Source: a bacterium
Lineage (GTDB): Bacteria; Patescibacteriota; Saccharimonadia; Saccharimonadales; UBA4665
Direction of reading: 5' to 3'
Length of the DNA: 32,060 bases
NCBI GenBank assembly: GCA_010027485.1
Contig: RGVC01000003.1
Coordinates: 1-32,060, forward strand
Shown here piece after piece: positions 19,142 to 28,299 of the stretch; the stretch's first letter is position 1, and each line of letters starts with the position of its first letter. A program made the position numbers and the translations under genes. The notes beneath the pieces are model-generated. The model made no database searches, was not told the DNA's origin, and saw only the letters and a program-made list of their open reading frames with translations.

Positions 19142-19684
19142 TTACTTACCGATTTTAATAAGTGTTACATCAAAGACTAAATCAGCATTTGCCGGAATGC
19201 CAGAGCTTGGAGGCGGACTTGAACCATATGCTAAAGCAGATGGGATAAGTAGTCGTCTGGTGCCACCCTCTTTCATGCCTGGTATGCCCTGTGACCAACC
19301 TGCGATTACACCATTTAGAGGGAAACTAACTGGCTGTCCGCTGTCTAGTGAACTTTGAAAAATTTTGCCTGTGCTGGCAACGGCACCCGTGTAATTAACG
19401 GTTACAGTGTCACCGGCTTTAACTTCTTTGCCTGTACCTGCTTTAGAATCCACTTTTTGTAGCTCAGGAATACTAGCTATTGGTGTAAAGTTTTCTAGTT
19501 GTTTGCCTTCTAGTTTGTTGGTGTTGTCCACTTTTTTCTCCGTTTTTAATAATTCTTTTTGAGCGTTTTTGGCTTTATTGTCTTGTACCGTCTGCCAGAC
19601 AATCATAATTGTTAAAGCCGATGAAGTGAGCAGAAAAAGTCCTGCAAAAAATCCTGCAATTATACGATCACGTTTTCTTGCCAT
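19142..19684 (-). CDS. FKBP-type peptidyl-prolyl cis-trans isomerase, membrane-anchored
   Basis: 180 aa; N-terminal hydrophobic helix FFAGLFLLTSSALTIMIVW, then GDTVTVNYTGAVASTGKIFQSSLDSGQPVSFPLNGVIAGWSQGIPGMKEGGTRRLLIPSALAYG. Confidence 0.95.
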   Translation of the reverse strand: MARKRDRIIAGFFAGLFLLTSSALTIMIVWQTVQDNKAKNAQKELLKTEKKVDNTNKLEGKQLENFTPIASIPELQKVDSKAGTGKEVKAGDTVTVNYTGAVASTGKIFQSSLDSGQPVSFPLNGVIAGWSQGIPGMKEGGTRRLLIPSALAYGSSPPPSSGIPANADLVFDVTLIKIGK

Positions 19685-19721
19685 AAATTCTCCCTTAGTT
19701 TATATCTTTATTATAACAAGC

Positions 19722-22265
19722 TTATACGCGCTTGGCGCCTAGTTTTTTATCTAATTCGGCGCTTACTTTTGTAAGTATTATATTTATTTCTTTATCTGTT
19801 AATGTGCGTACAAAATTTGCAATTTTAATTCTAAAGCTAATATTTTTGGTTTTATCAGTTAATTTAGCCTGGTAAATGCTGGTTGGGTTTAGTTCATAAG
19901 AACTATGCTCGGGTAAATGCTTATTAAGTTGATTTTTTACTTCTGTTTCAAGATCGCCAAAACTGAGGTTTTGAGCAATCTTCAATGTAATGTCCTGTGT
20001 GACACTTGGGAAGCGCGACAATTGTCGATATGAGCTTGTTGCCGAAGAACTGGCCCTTAAAAGTGCTGGTAGGTCTATTTCAAATCCAGCTGTATAGGCG
20101 GGTAGTTTAAAGCCATGCCTAACGCTTGTCTTGAATTCACCAATAATACCTAGGTTTTCAGCTTGGCCTTTGATTTTTACGACTGCTGAACGTTCGATAT
20201 CATATGGCTTAAAAGCCTGTTGATTGGTGGATTTTGTGGCTTTCGTAAATTCTAATTTAACATTTAAATCTGAAGCTAAATTGGTTAGGAATTTTTGAGC
20301 CTGATAATAAGCAGCGCCGTTTGTTCTTACTTTCGGACCAGCCGATAGAACCATAGCTAAGACCTCACCTTCGGCTGGCAGTTTATCGGCGTCTAAATCA
20401 TCAATATTATGCGTTTTACCAAGTTCGTAAATAGCAAAATGATCATAGCCGGCTTTTATGTTGGCATGAACTTTATCAAGCAAGCTAGGCGTTAGGCTTA
20501 ATCTGTAATATTGCAAGTCTGGACTCAGAGCATTGGATATTTGATAAGCCTTTAATTCATCTTGCAAGGATTTATCGATTATTTTGCCGTGAACGAAGCT
20601 GTAGCTGAGTATCTCGTTGCCCCCTGCCTTGCTAAGACTATTTCGAATGGAGGTTTTAATATCCAATAATTCATTGGTGGTGGCTGGTTTGGTACTGCGA
20701 AGCGGCAACATTAAATTGGCGTTATCATAGCCATGCAAACGCCCAACTTCTTCAACAATATCTTCCAGACACTCAATATCTGTACGCCAAAACGGAGCTT
20801 TAACTTGCATTTTTTGACCACTTAGATGTACTTGAAATTCGACATTTGTTAATAGCTTAGCGATTTCTTTACTACTTAAATCAAAACCTAGGCGAGTATT
20901 AATAAAATCAGCTGAAATAACTAATTCTGGATGAACCGAACTAGAAGACTGCTCTACTTTGGGCAAGTGATTTAAGTCGTAGACTTTACTAGCTATTTTA
21001 CCCCCAGAATTTGAACAAATATCATCGGTGATTTTGGCTAGCACAGCTAGGGTTTGCAGTGGACTCTGACCCTTATTAAATCTAGTTACAGCATCGGTAA
21101 ATAATCCATGCGCCATACTGGTGCGACGAATGGAATACATATCAAAATTGGCACTTTCAAGCACAATGTTTTTAGTATCAAAATCTACTTCTGATTCGCT
21201 ACCCCCCATTACGCCACCAACGCCCAGTAATTGCTGGTCGGTAGCAATCATTATGGCTTCACGGCGTGGTTCAATAGTTTTGCCATTTAACAGCTTTATG
21301 GTTTCGCCTTTTTTAGGATGACGGACCACAATTGAAGGTACTTTGCCTGAAAGCTTTTCAAGCTTATCGTAGTCGTAGGCATGTAGTGGTTGCCCCGTAA
21401 GATAGCTATAGTAATTAGTAAAATCAACGATGTTATTGATAGTTTTTAGGCCAATTTTAGCAAGCTCTACCTGGAGCCAAACAGGACTAGTTTTGACCTC
21501 AACTCCACTTAAAACGATGGCACTAAAGCGTGAGCAAAGCTTTGGTATATCATTTGTGATAATAAGTGGCAGGATTTTGGCTGACGGCTCAGTAACATCA
21601 GGCTTAGCCTGATACCATTTAGGGCTTTTTACGGCAATGCCTTGAATACCAGCTAGCTCACGGTATACGCCCAGCAAACCAAAACAATCCGGACGATGAG
21701 TAAACATTTTATTTTCAATGTCTATAATGTGATCATTATCTAAGCCATAGGCTTTGGCAAAATCGGTGCCTGGCTTGTGCTCGTCGTCAATAATTAAAAT
21801 TCCGTCATGGCTATCGCCGAGTGCTAGCTCTTTTGGTGAAGCCAGCATGCCACTACTCACCACTCCGCGTAGCTCGCGAGCTCCCAGTACGAAAGGTTCA
21901 CTGTCGTAGCTTTCGGGTACGGTTGCTCCAGGTGGGAGCCAAGCTACTAATATCCCAGTTTTAACATTTGGGGCGCCACAAACTACTTGCACTAGGCCGT
22001 CACTGCCACGATCGACTTTTTTGGCTGAACCACCATCGTCGATCATGCAAATATTTAATTTATCGGCGTTGGGATGCTTTTGGCAGGTGACTACTTTGGA
22101 TATAATTATTCCCTGATATCTTTCGCCGATTGCTTGAATTGCATCAACTTCTCCAAGCTGTGCGCCAATAATTTTTGAGATTTTACTTACTCCAACTTTA
22201 GTCAGATCTTGGCTCAGTCCATATTGTTTATTTAGATTTTGAACACTTGATATGCTAAATTTCAT
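19722..22265 (-). CDS. pheT: Phenylalanyl-tRNA synthetase beta subunit
   Basis: 847 aa; tRNA-binding EMAP-like N-terminus, NIVDFTNYYSYLTGQPLHAYDYDKL, GVMGGSESEV, C-terminal anticodon-binding FDX-ACB domain. Confidence 0.97.
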   Translation of the reverse strand: MKFSISSVQNLNKQYGLSQDLTKVGVSKISKIIGAQLGEVDAIQAIGERYQGIIISKVVTCQKHPNADKLNICMIDDGGSAKKVDRGSDGLVQVVCGAPNVKTGILVAWLPPGATVPESYDSEPFVLGARELRGVVSSGMLASPKELALGDSHDGILIIDDEHKPGTDFAKAYGLDNDHIIDIENKMFTHRPDCFGLLGVYRELAGIQGIAVKSPKWYQAKPDVTEPSAKILPLIITNDIPKLCSRFSAIVLSGVEVKTSPVWLQVELAKIGLKTINNIVDFTNYYSYLTGQPLHAYDYDKLEKLSGKVPSIVVRHPKKGETIKLLNGKTIEPRREAIMIATDQQLLGVGGVMGGSESEVDFDTKNIVLESANFDMYSIRRTSMAHGLFTDAVTRFNKGQSPLQTLAVLAKITDDICSNSGGKIASKVYDLNHLPKVEQSSSSVHPELVISADFINTRLGFDLSSKEIAKLLTNVEFQVHLSGQKMQVKAPFWRTDIECLEDIVEEVGRLHGYDNANLMLPLRSTKPATTNELLDIKTSIRNSLSKAGGNEILSYSFVHGKIIDKSLQDELKAYQISNALSPDLQYYRLSLTPSLLDKVHANIKAGYDHFAIYELGKTHNIDDLDADKLPAEGEVLAMVLSAGPKVRTNGAAYYQAQKFLTNLASDLNVKLEFTKATKSTNQQAFKPYDIERSAVVKIKGQAENLGIIGEFKTSVRHGFKLPAYTAGFEIDLPALLRASSSATSSYRQLSRFPSVTQDITLKIAQNLSFGDLETEVKNQLNKHLPEHSSYELNPTSIYQAKLTDKTKNISFRIKIANFVRTLTDKEINIILTKVSAELDKKLGAKRV

Positions 22266-23317
22266 TTGAACTGCCTCAAAAATTCTAATTTACCAGCTTC
22301 AAAATGACGGATATCCTCGATGTTGTTTTTCATCATGATAAGTCTTTCAATTCCTCCGCCCCAGGCAAATCCAGTGTATTTATTGCTATCTATTCCAGCA
22401 AATTTCAGTACATTAGGGTGTATCATGCCGCAACCTAGTATTTCTATCCAGCCACTATGTGAGCAGATATTACAGCCCTTGTTATCGCAGAACGGACAAC
22501 TCATAGTGAATTCAAACGACGGTTCAGTAAAAGGAAAATATGAAGGCTGTATTCTGACTGCCAATTCTTTGGCGTAATATTCTTGCAAGAAAGTTTTAAT
22601 TGTTGAGATAAGATTACCGACGTTGACGTTTTCATCAACATAAATTCCCTCTAGTTGATAGAAGGTATGTTCATGTCGAGCATCAAGGTCTTCGTTCCTG
22701 AATACTCGACCAGGTATAACTAACGCAATAGGGTCACCTTGCTCGAGGTTCTTTTTCATAGATTTCAAGGCACGGTTTTGCATAGTAGAAGTGTGAGCTG
22801 GCGCAATCAGTGGCTGGCCTTTTTGATCTTTTTGTACGGTAACAAAAGTATCGTAATCATCCCTGGCTGGATGACCTTCTGGAAAATTTAAAGCCTCGAA
22901 CATATTAAAGTCATTATCGATTTCTCGTGATTCTAAAACCGTAAAGCCCATGCGGTAAAAAATGTCTAAAACTTTTTCGAATTCGGTATTAATGGGGTGT
23001 CGGCTACCATGCTCAGCAGGCAGGAGCCTGGGCATTTCACTAGACTTAATATTTAAATCAAATGGGGCTGTAACATCAATCGGAGGCAAGGCTTCATCGG
23101 AGTCTTTTAGAGCTTTTATTTGAGCTGTTAAATCTTGCCTGAGCATATTCAACTCTTTTCCAAATGATGCTTTTTGCTCTTCTTTAAGGGTTTTTAGTTC
23201 ATCAAATAAGGCCCTCATTTCGACTGAGCGTAGGACATCGGGGTTATTGGATGTTTCTACGATGCGTTTTTTGAGAGTTTTCGCAATATTTTGTAGTCGC
23301 TCGTCTTGATAATTCAC
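22262..23317 (-). CDS. pheS: Phenylalanyl-tRNA synthetase alpha subunit (GTG start)
   Basis: 351 aa; HPARDDYDTFV, APAHTSTMQNRALKS, RVFRNEDLDARHEHTFYQLEG, GCGMIHPNVLKFAGID; overlaps pheT by 4 nt. Confidence 0.97.
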   Translation of the reverse strand: MNYQDERLQNIAKTLKKRIVETSNNPDVLRSVEMRALFDELKTLKEEQKASFGKELNMLRQDLTAQIKALKDSDEALPPIDVTAPFDLNIKSSEMPRLLPAEHGSRHPINTEFEKVLDIFYRMGFTVLESREIDNDFNMFEALNFPEGHPARDDYDTFVTVQKDQKGQPLIAPAHTSTMQNRALKSMKKNLEQGDPIALVIPGRVFRNEDLDARHEHTFYQLEGIYVDENVNVGNLISTIKTFLQEYYAKELAVRIQPSYFPFTEPSFEFTMSCPFCDNKGCNICSHSGWIEILGCGMIHPNVLKFAGIDSNKYTGFAWGGGIERLIMMKNNIEDIRHFEAGKLEFLRQFK

Positions 23318-23438
23318 TCCTTAAATTTTACCATTCTTGTGATTTTTACACTAGCTTGGTTGTTCAAAAAACATGGAAATAAATTTAAAAATTTCTTAAA
23401 CTATATTTAAGTCATTAAAAATAAAGAGAAAAATTTAT

Positions 23439-23615
23439 ATGCCAGGTGAATTAGGAAATTTTAGTTTTGAAGATTATCAAGCCACTAGCCACATACATCT
23501 AAAGGCCTCTGGCCAAATGACATTTGACGATTTGCGCCGTGAATTAAATAATAGCGCAGAAGTAGCCAAAGAAGTCATGAGACAAGAAGTCGATATTGAC
23601 TTTGGCGAAGACTAA
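23439..23615 (+). CDS. Small 58-aa uncharacterised protein (absent from supplied ORF track)
   Basis: Manual translation MPGELGNFSFEDYQATSHIHLKASGQMTFDDLRRELNNSAEVAKEVMRQEVDIDFGED*, filling the otherwise empty pheS-yajQ gap; TATATT at 23402-23407 as a possible -10. Confidence 0.6.
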   Translation: MPGELGNFSFEDYQATSHIHLKASGQMTFDDLRRELNNSAEVAKEVMRQEVDIDFGED

Positions 23616-23642
23616 ACATAAAAAATATTGTAAAATAATAGT

Positions 23643-24140
23643 ATGGCGAATTTTTCATTTGATGTGGTGAGTGAATACGATAAGGCAGAAATTAATAATG
23701 TCTTTGACCAAGTTCAGCGTGAAATAGTTACTCGTTATGACTTTAAGGGTACTCCAGCGGCTATTGAATGGCTAAATGAAGACCGTAGCGGCTTCAAAAT
23801 AATTGGCTCTAGCGACTGGCAAGTTGACGCCATACTAGATATTGTCCGCAAAAAATTAGCCGCACGATCCCAAAGCCAAAAAATTCTCGATACTACTAAA
23901 GATCTTGTTGAGAGTAACTTAAAAGTTACACAAGAAGTGCCTTTTGTGCGCGGACTTGATCAAGAAAAAGCTAAAAAGATCACCAAATTACTGAGGGATG
24001 AAGTGCCTAAAGTAAAAACCCAGATTCAAGGAGAAGAGGTGAGAGTTACAAGTAACAGCAAAGATAACCTCCAAACAGCCATCAACCTACTCAAATCTCA
24101 GGACTTTGATTTTCCACTTAGTTTCACCAATTATCGATAA
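23643..24140 (+). CDS. YajQ family (UPF0234) nucleotide-binding protein
   Basis: 165 aa; SFDVVSEYDKAEINNVFDQVQREIVTRYDFKGTPAAIEW, KITKLLRDEVPKVKTQIQGEEVRVTSNSKDNLQTAINLLK. Confidence 0.95.
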   Translation: MANFSFDVVSEYDKAEINNVFDQVQREIVTRYDFKGTPAAIEWLNEDRSGFKIIGSSDWQVDAILDIVRKKLAARSQSQKILDTTKDLVESNLKVTQEVPFVRGLDQEKAKKITKLLRDEVPKVKTQIQGEEVRVTSNSKDNLQTAINLLKSQDFDFPLSFTNYR

Positions 24141-24181
24141 TCGGCCTACAAAGGCTTGTTTTTCGTATATAATTTAAGCAT

Positions 24182-25513
24182 ATGCATAGTGACGAAGATT
24201 TGCTTAAAAACGCCCAAGCGGTACTCGACATGAACGACCGCGGTAATTACACACAACCAGCACATGGCTTATATCCTCACCAGTGGCTTTGGGATAGCTG
24301 TTTTATAGCAATTGGAATGAGGCATCTAGACGTCGGTAGAGCTCAAAAAGAATTAACCAGCCTACTACGCGGACAGTGGCATAATGGTATGTTGCCTAAT
24401 ATTATATTTAGAGAAGATGCAGTTTACGGACCAGACAGGAATGCTTGGCAGAGCTGGTTAAGCCCCTATTCTCCAGATAAAGTCGCCACCACCGGCATTA
24501 CACAACCACCAATGCTAGCTGAAGCCGTCTTGCAAGTAGGCAAAAAGCTCGACTGGCCGGAACGCCGCAATTGGTACGACAAAATGCTGCCACATTTAGT
24601 TGATTATCATGAGTGGCTCTACAAAGACCGCGATCCGCACAAAGAAGGCTTGGTGTTACAAATTCACCCCTGGGAAACCGGACTCGATAATACACCGCCA
24701 TGGATGCAAGAGCTCAACGAACATTTACTACCGATTTGGGTGAGGTTTATCCGACGATTTAAGCTTGATTCCATTATTGGACTATTCAGACGCGATGCCC
24801 GCTCGGTGCCGATGGATGAACGCTTTTCAGTAGTTGAATCACTAGCAATGTTTGATGTCCAATTAAGACTAAAAAGAAAAAGCCACGACATCGACAAAAT
24901 CCTTGATCATGCCCTGTTTGCCATAGAAGACTTAAATTTTAATTGCATTTTGATTAGAGCTAACAGCTGTCTAAAAGAAATGTCCAAAGCCGTTAAATAT
25001 GAACTACCCAAGAACCTGCTAGATAGCATGACAGGCACAGAAGAGGCCTTGGAGCAGTTATGGGAACCGTACTCGGGTCAGTATTATTCTAGAGATTTTG
25101 TGACCCATAAACTACTTAAAACTACTAGCATAGCTACGCTTCTACCGCTATACGCTGGCTCAATTAGTAAAGAACGCGCTGGTAAATTAGTAAAACTACT
25201 AGAAAACAGAGGGGTTTTTGCGGCCAATTATCCAGTACCGAGCGTTCCGCTTAGTTCACCGTCATTTAATCCGAAGGCTTACTGGCAAGGGCCAACTTGG
25301 GTCAATACCAATTGGTTGATTATTAAAGGTCTTGAAAACTATGGGTACAACGACGAGGCTAGACAGCTCGCCAGAAATACCATCAAGCTCGTTGAAAAAT
25401 CAAGTTTCAATGAATATTTTGATCCCATAAATGGTAAACCTTATGGGGCCGAAAACTTTTCTTGGACAGCCTCGCTAAGTATTGATTTACTAAAGAGTTA
25501 TAGTCAAGATTAA
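24182..25513 (+). CDS. (a/a)6-barrel glycoside hydrolase, trehalase/GH63/mannosylglycerate-hydrolase-like
   Basis: 443 aa; LYPHQWLWDSCFIAIGMRHLD, LRGQWHNGMLPNIIF, YWQGPTWVNTNWLIIKGLENYGY, GAENFSWTASLSIDLL. Confidence 0.8.
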   Translation: MHSDEDLLKNAQAVLDMNDRGNYTQPAHGLYPHQWLWDSCFIAIGMRHLDVGRAQKELTSLLRGQWHNGMLPNIIFREDAVYGPDRNAWQSWLSPYSPDKVATTGITQPPMLAEAVLQVGKKLDWPERRNWYDKMLPHLVDYHEWLYKDRDPHKEGLVLQIHPWETGLDNTPPWMQELNEHLLPIWVRFIRRFKLDSIIGLFRRDARSVPMDERFSVVESLAMFDVQLRLKRKSHDIDKILDHALFAIEDLNFNCILIRANSCLKEMSKAVKYELPKNLLDSMTGTEEALEQLWEPYSGQYYSRDFVTHKLLKTTSIATLLPLYAGSISKERAGKLVKLLENRGVFAANYPVPSVPLSSPSFNPKAYWQGPTWVNTNWLIIKGLENYGYNDEARQLARNTIKLVEKSSFNEYFDPINGKPYGAENFSWTASLSIDLLKSYSQD

Positions 25514-26586
25514 TCGTCTTGTGGCCTGTTGAGTAACAGAGGCTCAATGCCAGGAGATGTATCAGCTATTTTAACTACATCTTTGTCGACTTTTTTTAGT
25601 TCTTTATGGGCGTTATTGAAATGACCGACTGTTGTACCCAAAGAATTACCTAGTTTTTGCATGAAGACTTCATATGTATTTAAATGCCTGCCAAGCTCAC
25701 CGACTCTTTTTTGAATCTCTTTAGCTTGTTGCTCAATTTGAAATCCTCGTAGTCCTTGCATGACAGTTTGCAAATAAGCCATGAATGAAGTCGGGCTGAC
25801 AATAATCACATTCTTGTCTCTAAAGGCATACTCAATCAAATCACGGGCACTGGCAGAATTTTGAGCTGCCACCTGCCCCTTCAATAAATCATAGTAAATA
25901 GACTCACTGGGAATAAACATAAAGGCAAAGTCCATGGTGTCTTCGGCGGGTCGGATATATTTAGAAGTTTCATCAATGCGATTCTTCATGTCGTTTGTAA
26001 ATAACTTCATATAGTGAGCTTTTTTATCTGCATCTTTAGCTTCGAGCATGCGATTGTAGTTTTCTAAGCTAAATTTACTGTCAACTGACAAGATTTTATC
26101 GTTTTCTAAAAATATAACGGCGTCAACTGCTTCACCATTTTTGAATCGGTACTGATTTTTGAATCGATTCGGCGGTAATACATTTTCGAGTAGCTGGTTG
26201 AGCTGATATTCGCCTAGTACACCTCGCTGTTTTGGGTTACTCAGTACATTTTGAAGCACCTTAAGCTCATCAGTAACGCCCATCACCTGCTTGTTAGCCT
26301 CTTTGAGCTCTGTTAAATTTTTGGTCACTTCAGTTATTATCTTGCTACTTTCAGAGAACTGTTTTTGCATACTGCCGAGCATCATTTGTTGATTCTTATC
26401 TAGTCTTTCGGTCAGCTTGTCGGTTAAACCGTCCTTCAGCTGAGTGATTGTGTTATTCATCTGATCTATATCTTGCTTAAGCATGACAGCTGAATTATCA
26501 GGCGGTGGTGTTTGATTTTGATTTCTCAAAATATAAATAAACATAGCCACCAATAATATAGCCAAAATAACCGTCACAATCATCAT
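25510..26586 (-). CDS. rmuC: DNA recombination protein RmuC homologue
   Basis: 358 aa; N-terminal helix, coiled coil, RGVLGEYQLNQLLENVLP, AVIFLENDKILSVDSKFSLENY, FIPSESIYYDLL, VIIVSPTSFMAYLQTV. Confidence 0.93.
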   Translation of the reverse strand: MMIVTVILAILLVAMFIYILRNQNQTPPPDNSAVMLKQDIDQMNNTITQLKDGLTDKLTERLDKNQQMMLGSMQKQFSESSKIITEVTKNLTELKEANKQVMGVTDELKVLQNVLSNPKQRGVLGEYQLNQLLENVLPPNRFKNQYRFKNGEAVDAVIFLENDKILSVDSKFSLENYNRMLEAKDADKKAHYMKLFTNDMKNRIDETSKYIRPAEDTMDFAFMFIPSESIYYDLLKGQVAAQNSASARDLIEYAFRDKNVIIVSPTSFMAYLQTVMQGLRGFQIEQQAKEIQKRVGELGRHLNTYEVFMQKLGNSLGTTVGHFNNAHKELKKVDKDVVKIADTSPGIEPLLLNRPQDD

Positions 26587-26617
26587 ATTTATATTGTACT
26601 TTAAAAAAGAGTAAGCG

Positions 26618-27358
26618 CTAAGACTTTACTATGACTGTAGTGCCAATTTCTGCCCAATCAAAGACCCACTTTGCCATGTTAAGTGGCAACTGTACACAAC
26701 CATGTGAGCCATTCATAGAATTAGGGTCAATATTGCCAAAATCGGTCTTTTGACGCCAAGGTGCATCATGAAAGCCATAGGTGCCGTATTGATTGTCATG
26801 ATAAGCCATCCAATAGCCAACCGGCTCGCGCCACTGACCGGTAGTCGGATCGGTGCCACTTAGTACTGTGTCCTTGGATTTAGCATATATATGGAAAGTG
26901 CCAACCGGAGTTTTTGTGGACTCAATACTCTCCATACCAGTAATAACAGCTGAGTCATTCACCTGCTTTTTTTTCTCACAGGCCCAAGCATGTCGCTTTG
27001 AGATGCTTACCAATACCATCTTATCGAGGTTATTTCCTTCGCAGTTATTTTCACTGGCAGGCGCCGGCTTATTTTCTTTTTTTAATGTCTCGACCAGCGA
27101 TGCCGGCATGAGTTTGGTGACTTTATTAGAATTATTAGTTGGTGAGCTGGAAGCGCTAGAAATATTGTTGCGATAAGCCGAGAAAGCAAATAGTCCAACG
27201 GCAACTACCAAAACAGCTACTATTAATCGACCCTTCTTTTTAGCAGGCGCTGAAATTGGTTGCTGGCGATAAACACTAGACATAGGCCGACGATCGGAAT
27301 GATAAAAAGAGTACGTCCCAGGACGAATAGTTTTACTTTCTAGTGAACTAGTGCGCAT
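26618..27358 (-). CDS. L,D-transpeptidase (YkuD domain), membrane-anchored
   Basis: 246 aa; N-terminal TM helix LIVAVLVVAVGLFAFSAY; TPVGTFHIYAK, YGFHDAPWR, and catalytic NGSHGCVQLPLNMAKWVFDW. Confidence 0.9.
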   Translation of the reverse strand: MRTSSLESKTIRPGTYSFYHSDRRPMSSVYRQQPISAPAKKKGRLIVAVLVVAVGLFAFSAYRNNISSASSSPTNNSNKVTKLMPASLVETLKKENKPAPASENNCEGNNLDKMVLVSISKRHAWACEKKKQVNDSAVITGMESIESTKTPVGTFHIYAKSKDTVLSGTDPTTGQWREPVGYWMAYHDNQYGTYGFHDAPWRQKTDFGNIDPNSMNGSHGCVQLPLNMAKWVFDWAEIGTTVIVKS

Positions 27359-27431
27359 ATTTATACTTTAACTTTTGTTTTTATTTTTTGGATGTATTTA
27401 TTTTTACCAATACATAAGTATTATAACATTT

Positions 27432-28163
27432 TTAGGCAAATTTAGATATCAAGTACATAAATAGTACGCCAACAATTGTAAGCATGATAGTTTTATAGGA
27501 AGATTTTTTGGCATGAGCTTCGGGTAAAATCTCGCTGGCACCGATGTAAAGCAAGAAGCCTGTGAAGAAGCCAAGATATATAACTAGTAAATTATCTGGG
27601 ATGCTAATAATCGTGGCTGACAGCGCACCCACTACTGGAGCTAGCGCATCCAGTATCAAAAAGCCAATGGCTCGAGTCCGTTTATTTTTGTTAATCAGCA
27701 TTAAATTGACAGTATTCAATCCGTCTGTAAAATCATGCGCTATTACTGCTATAGCCACGGCCGCACCAATTGCCGGGTTAGCCTGAAAAGCTAATCCAAT
27801 ACCAACACCATCAAGCAAGCTATGTCCGATTAGCGCTGCTGCCGACGCCATTCCCACATGAGGGTGTTTGTGAACCGGATAATGTTCGTCTTTGGTGTGA
27901 TGGATCAAAATGCTACGTTCCACAACATGCAGTATCAAAAAGCCACAGACTAGTGCAATCATGGCTGGCATAGGATTGCCGTTAATGTTTTTTAGAGTGT
28001 TAAAAATTTCGGGCAGTAGCTCAAAAGCCACGACTCCAAGTAATACGCCGGCTGTAAAACCAAGTATTCGTTGTAGGTGTTTGGTGTTTTTAAGAGCTAA
28101 AATACCGCCCAACATAGTAGATATAAATGTTGCAAAAGCTAGCGCAACAACTGTGAATGTCAT
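27432..28163 (-). CDS. ZIP family metal transporter
   Basis: 243 aa; multi-TM; ALIGHSLLDGVGIGLAF, AVIAHDFTDGLNTVNLML, GASEILPEAH. Confidence 0.88.
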   Translation of the reverse strand: MTFTVVALAFATFISTMLGGILALKNTKHLQRILGFTAGVLLGVVAFELLPEIFNTLKNINGNPMPAMIALVCGFLILHVVERSILIHHTKDEHYPVHKHPHVGMASAAALIGHSLLDGVGIGLAFQANPAIGAAVAIAVIAHDFTDGLNTVNLMLINKNKRTRAIGFLILDALAPVVGALSATIISIPDNLLVIYLGFFTGFLLYIGASEILPEAHAKKSSYKTIMLTIVGVLFMYLISKFA

Positions 28164-28196
28164 CTAGCTATATTACCCTATTTACTCTGTTTTTTG

Positions 28197-28232
28197 AAAA
28201 AAATGACCCAGCACGGTATATCGCCTGGGTCA
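28197..28232 (-). terminator. Intrinsic terminator downstream of the DUF475 gene
   Basis: TGACCCAG (28204-28211)/CTGGGTCA (28225-28232) stem followed on the minus strand by seven Ts (28203-28197). Confidence 0.75.
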
Positions 28233-28236
28233 ATCG

Positions 28237-28261
28237 AGGAAGACTCTCTCTTCCTATTTTT
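28237..28261 (+). other. Second hairpin, T-rich on + strand, adjacent to the minus-strand terminator
   Basis: AGGAAGA (28237-28243)/TCTTCCT (28249-28255), 5-nt loop, followed by ATTTTT. Confidence 0.5.
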
Positions 28262-28299
28262 GATTGTATGCTTCTAGAATTATTTAATCAATACTTTTT

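Noticed and set aside
22440-22500. Cysteine cluster CPFCDNKGCNICSHSGW in PheS
   Set aside because: A CxxC-type insertion at this place is common in many bacterial PheS proteins, so it is not new.
23318-23438. T-box leader upstream of pheST
   Set aside because: The gap is only ~120 nt, lacks recognisable T-box/antiterminator elements, and a -10 lies 7 nt before the pheS start.
24498-24897. Minus-strand ORFs over the glycoside hydrolase gene
   Set aside because: Antisense to a clearly coding gene, with no independent support.
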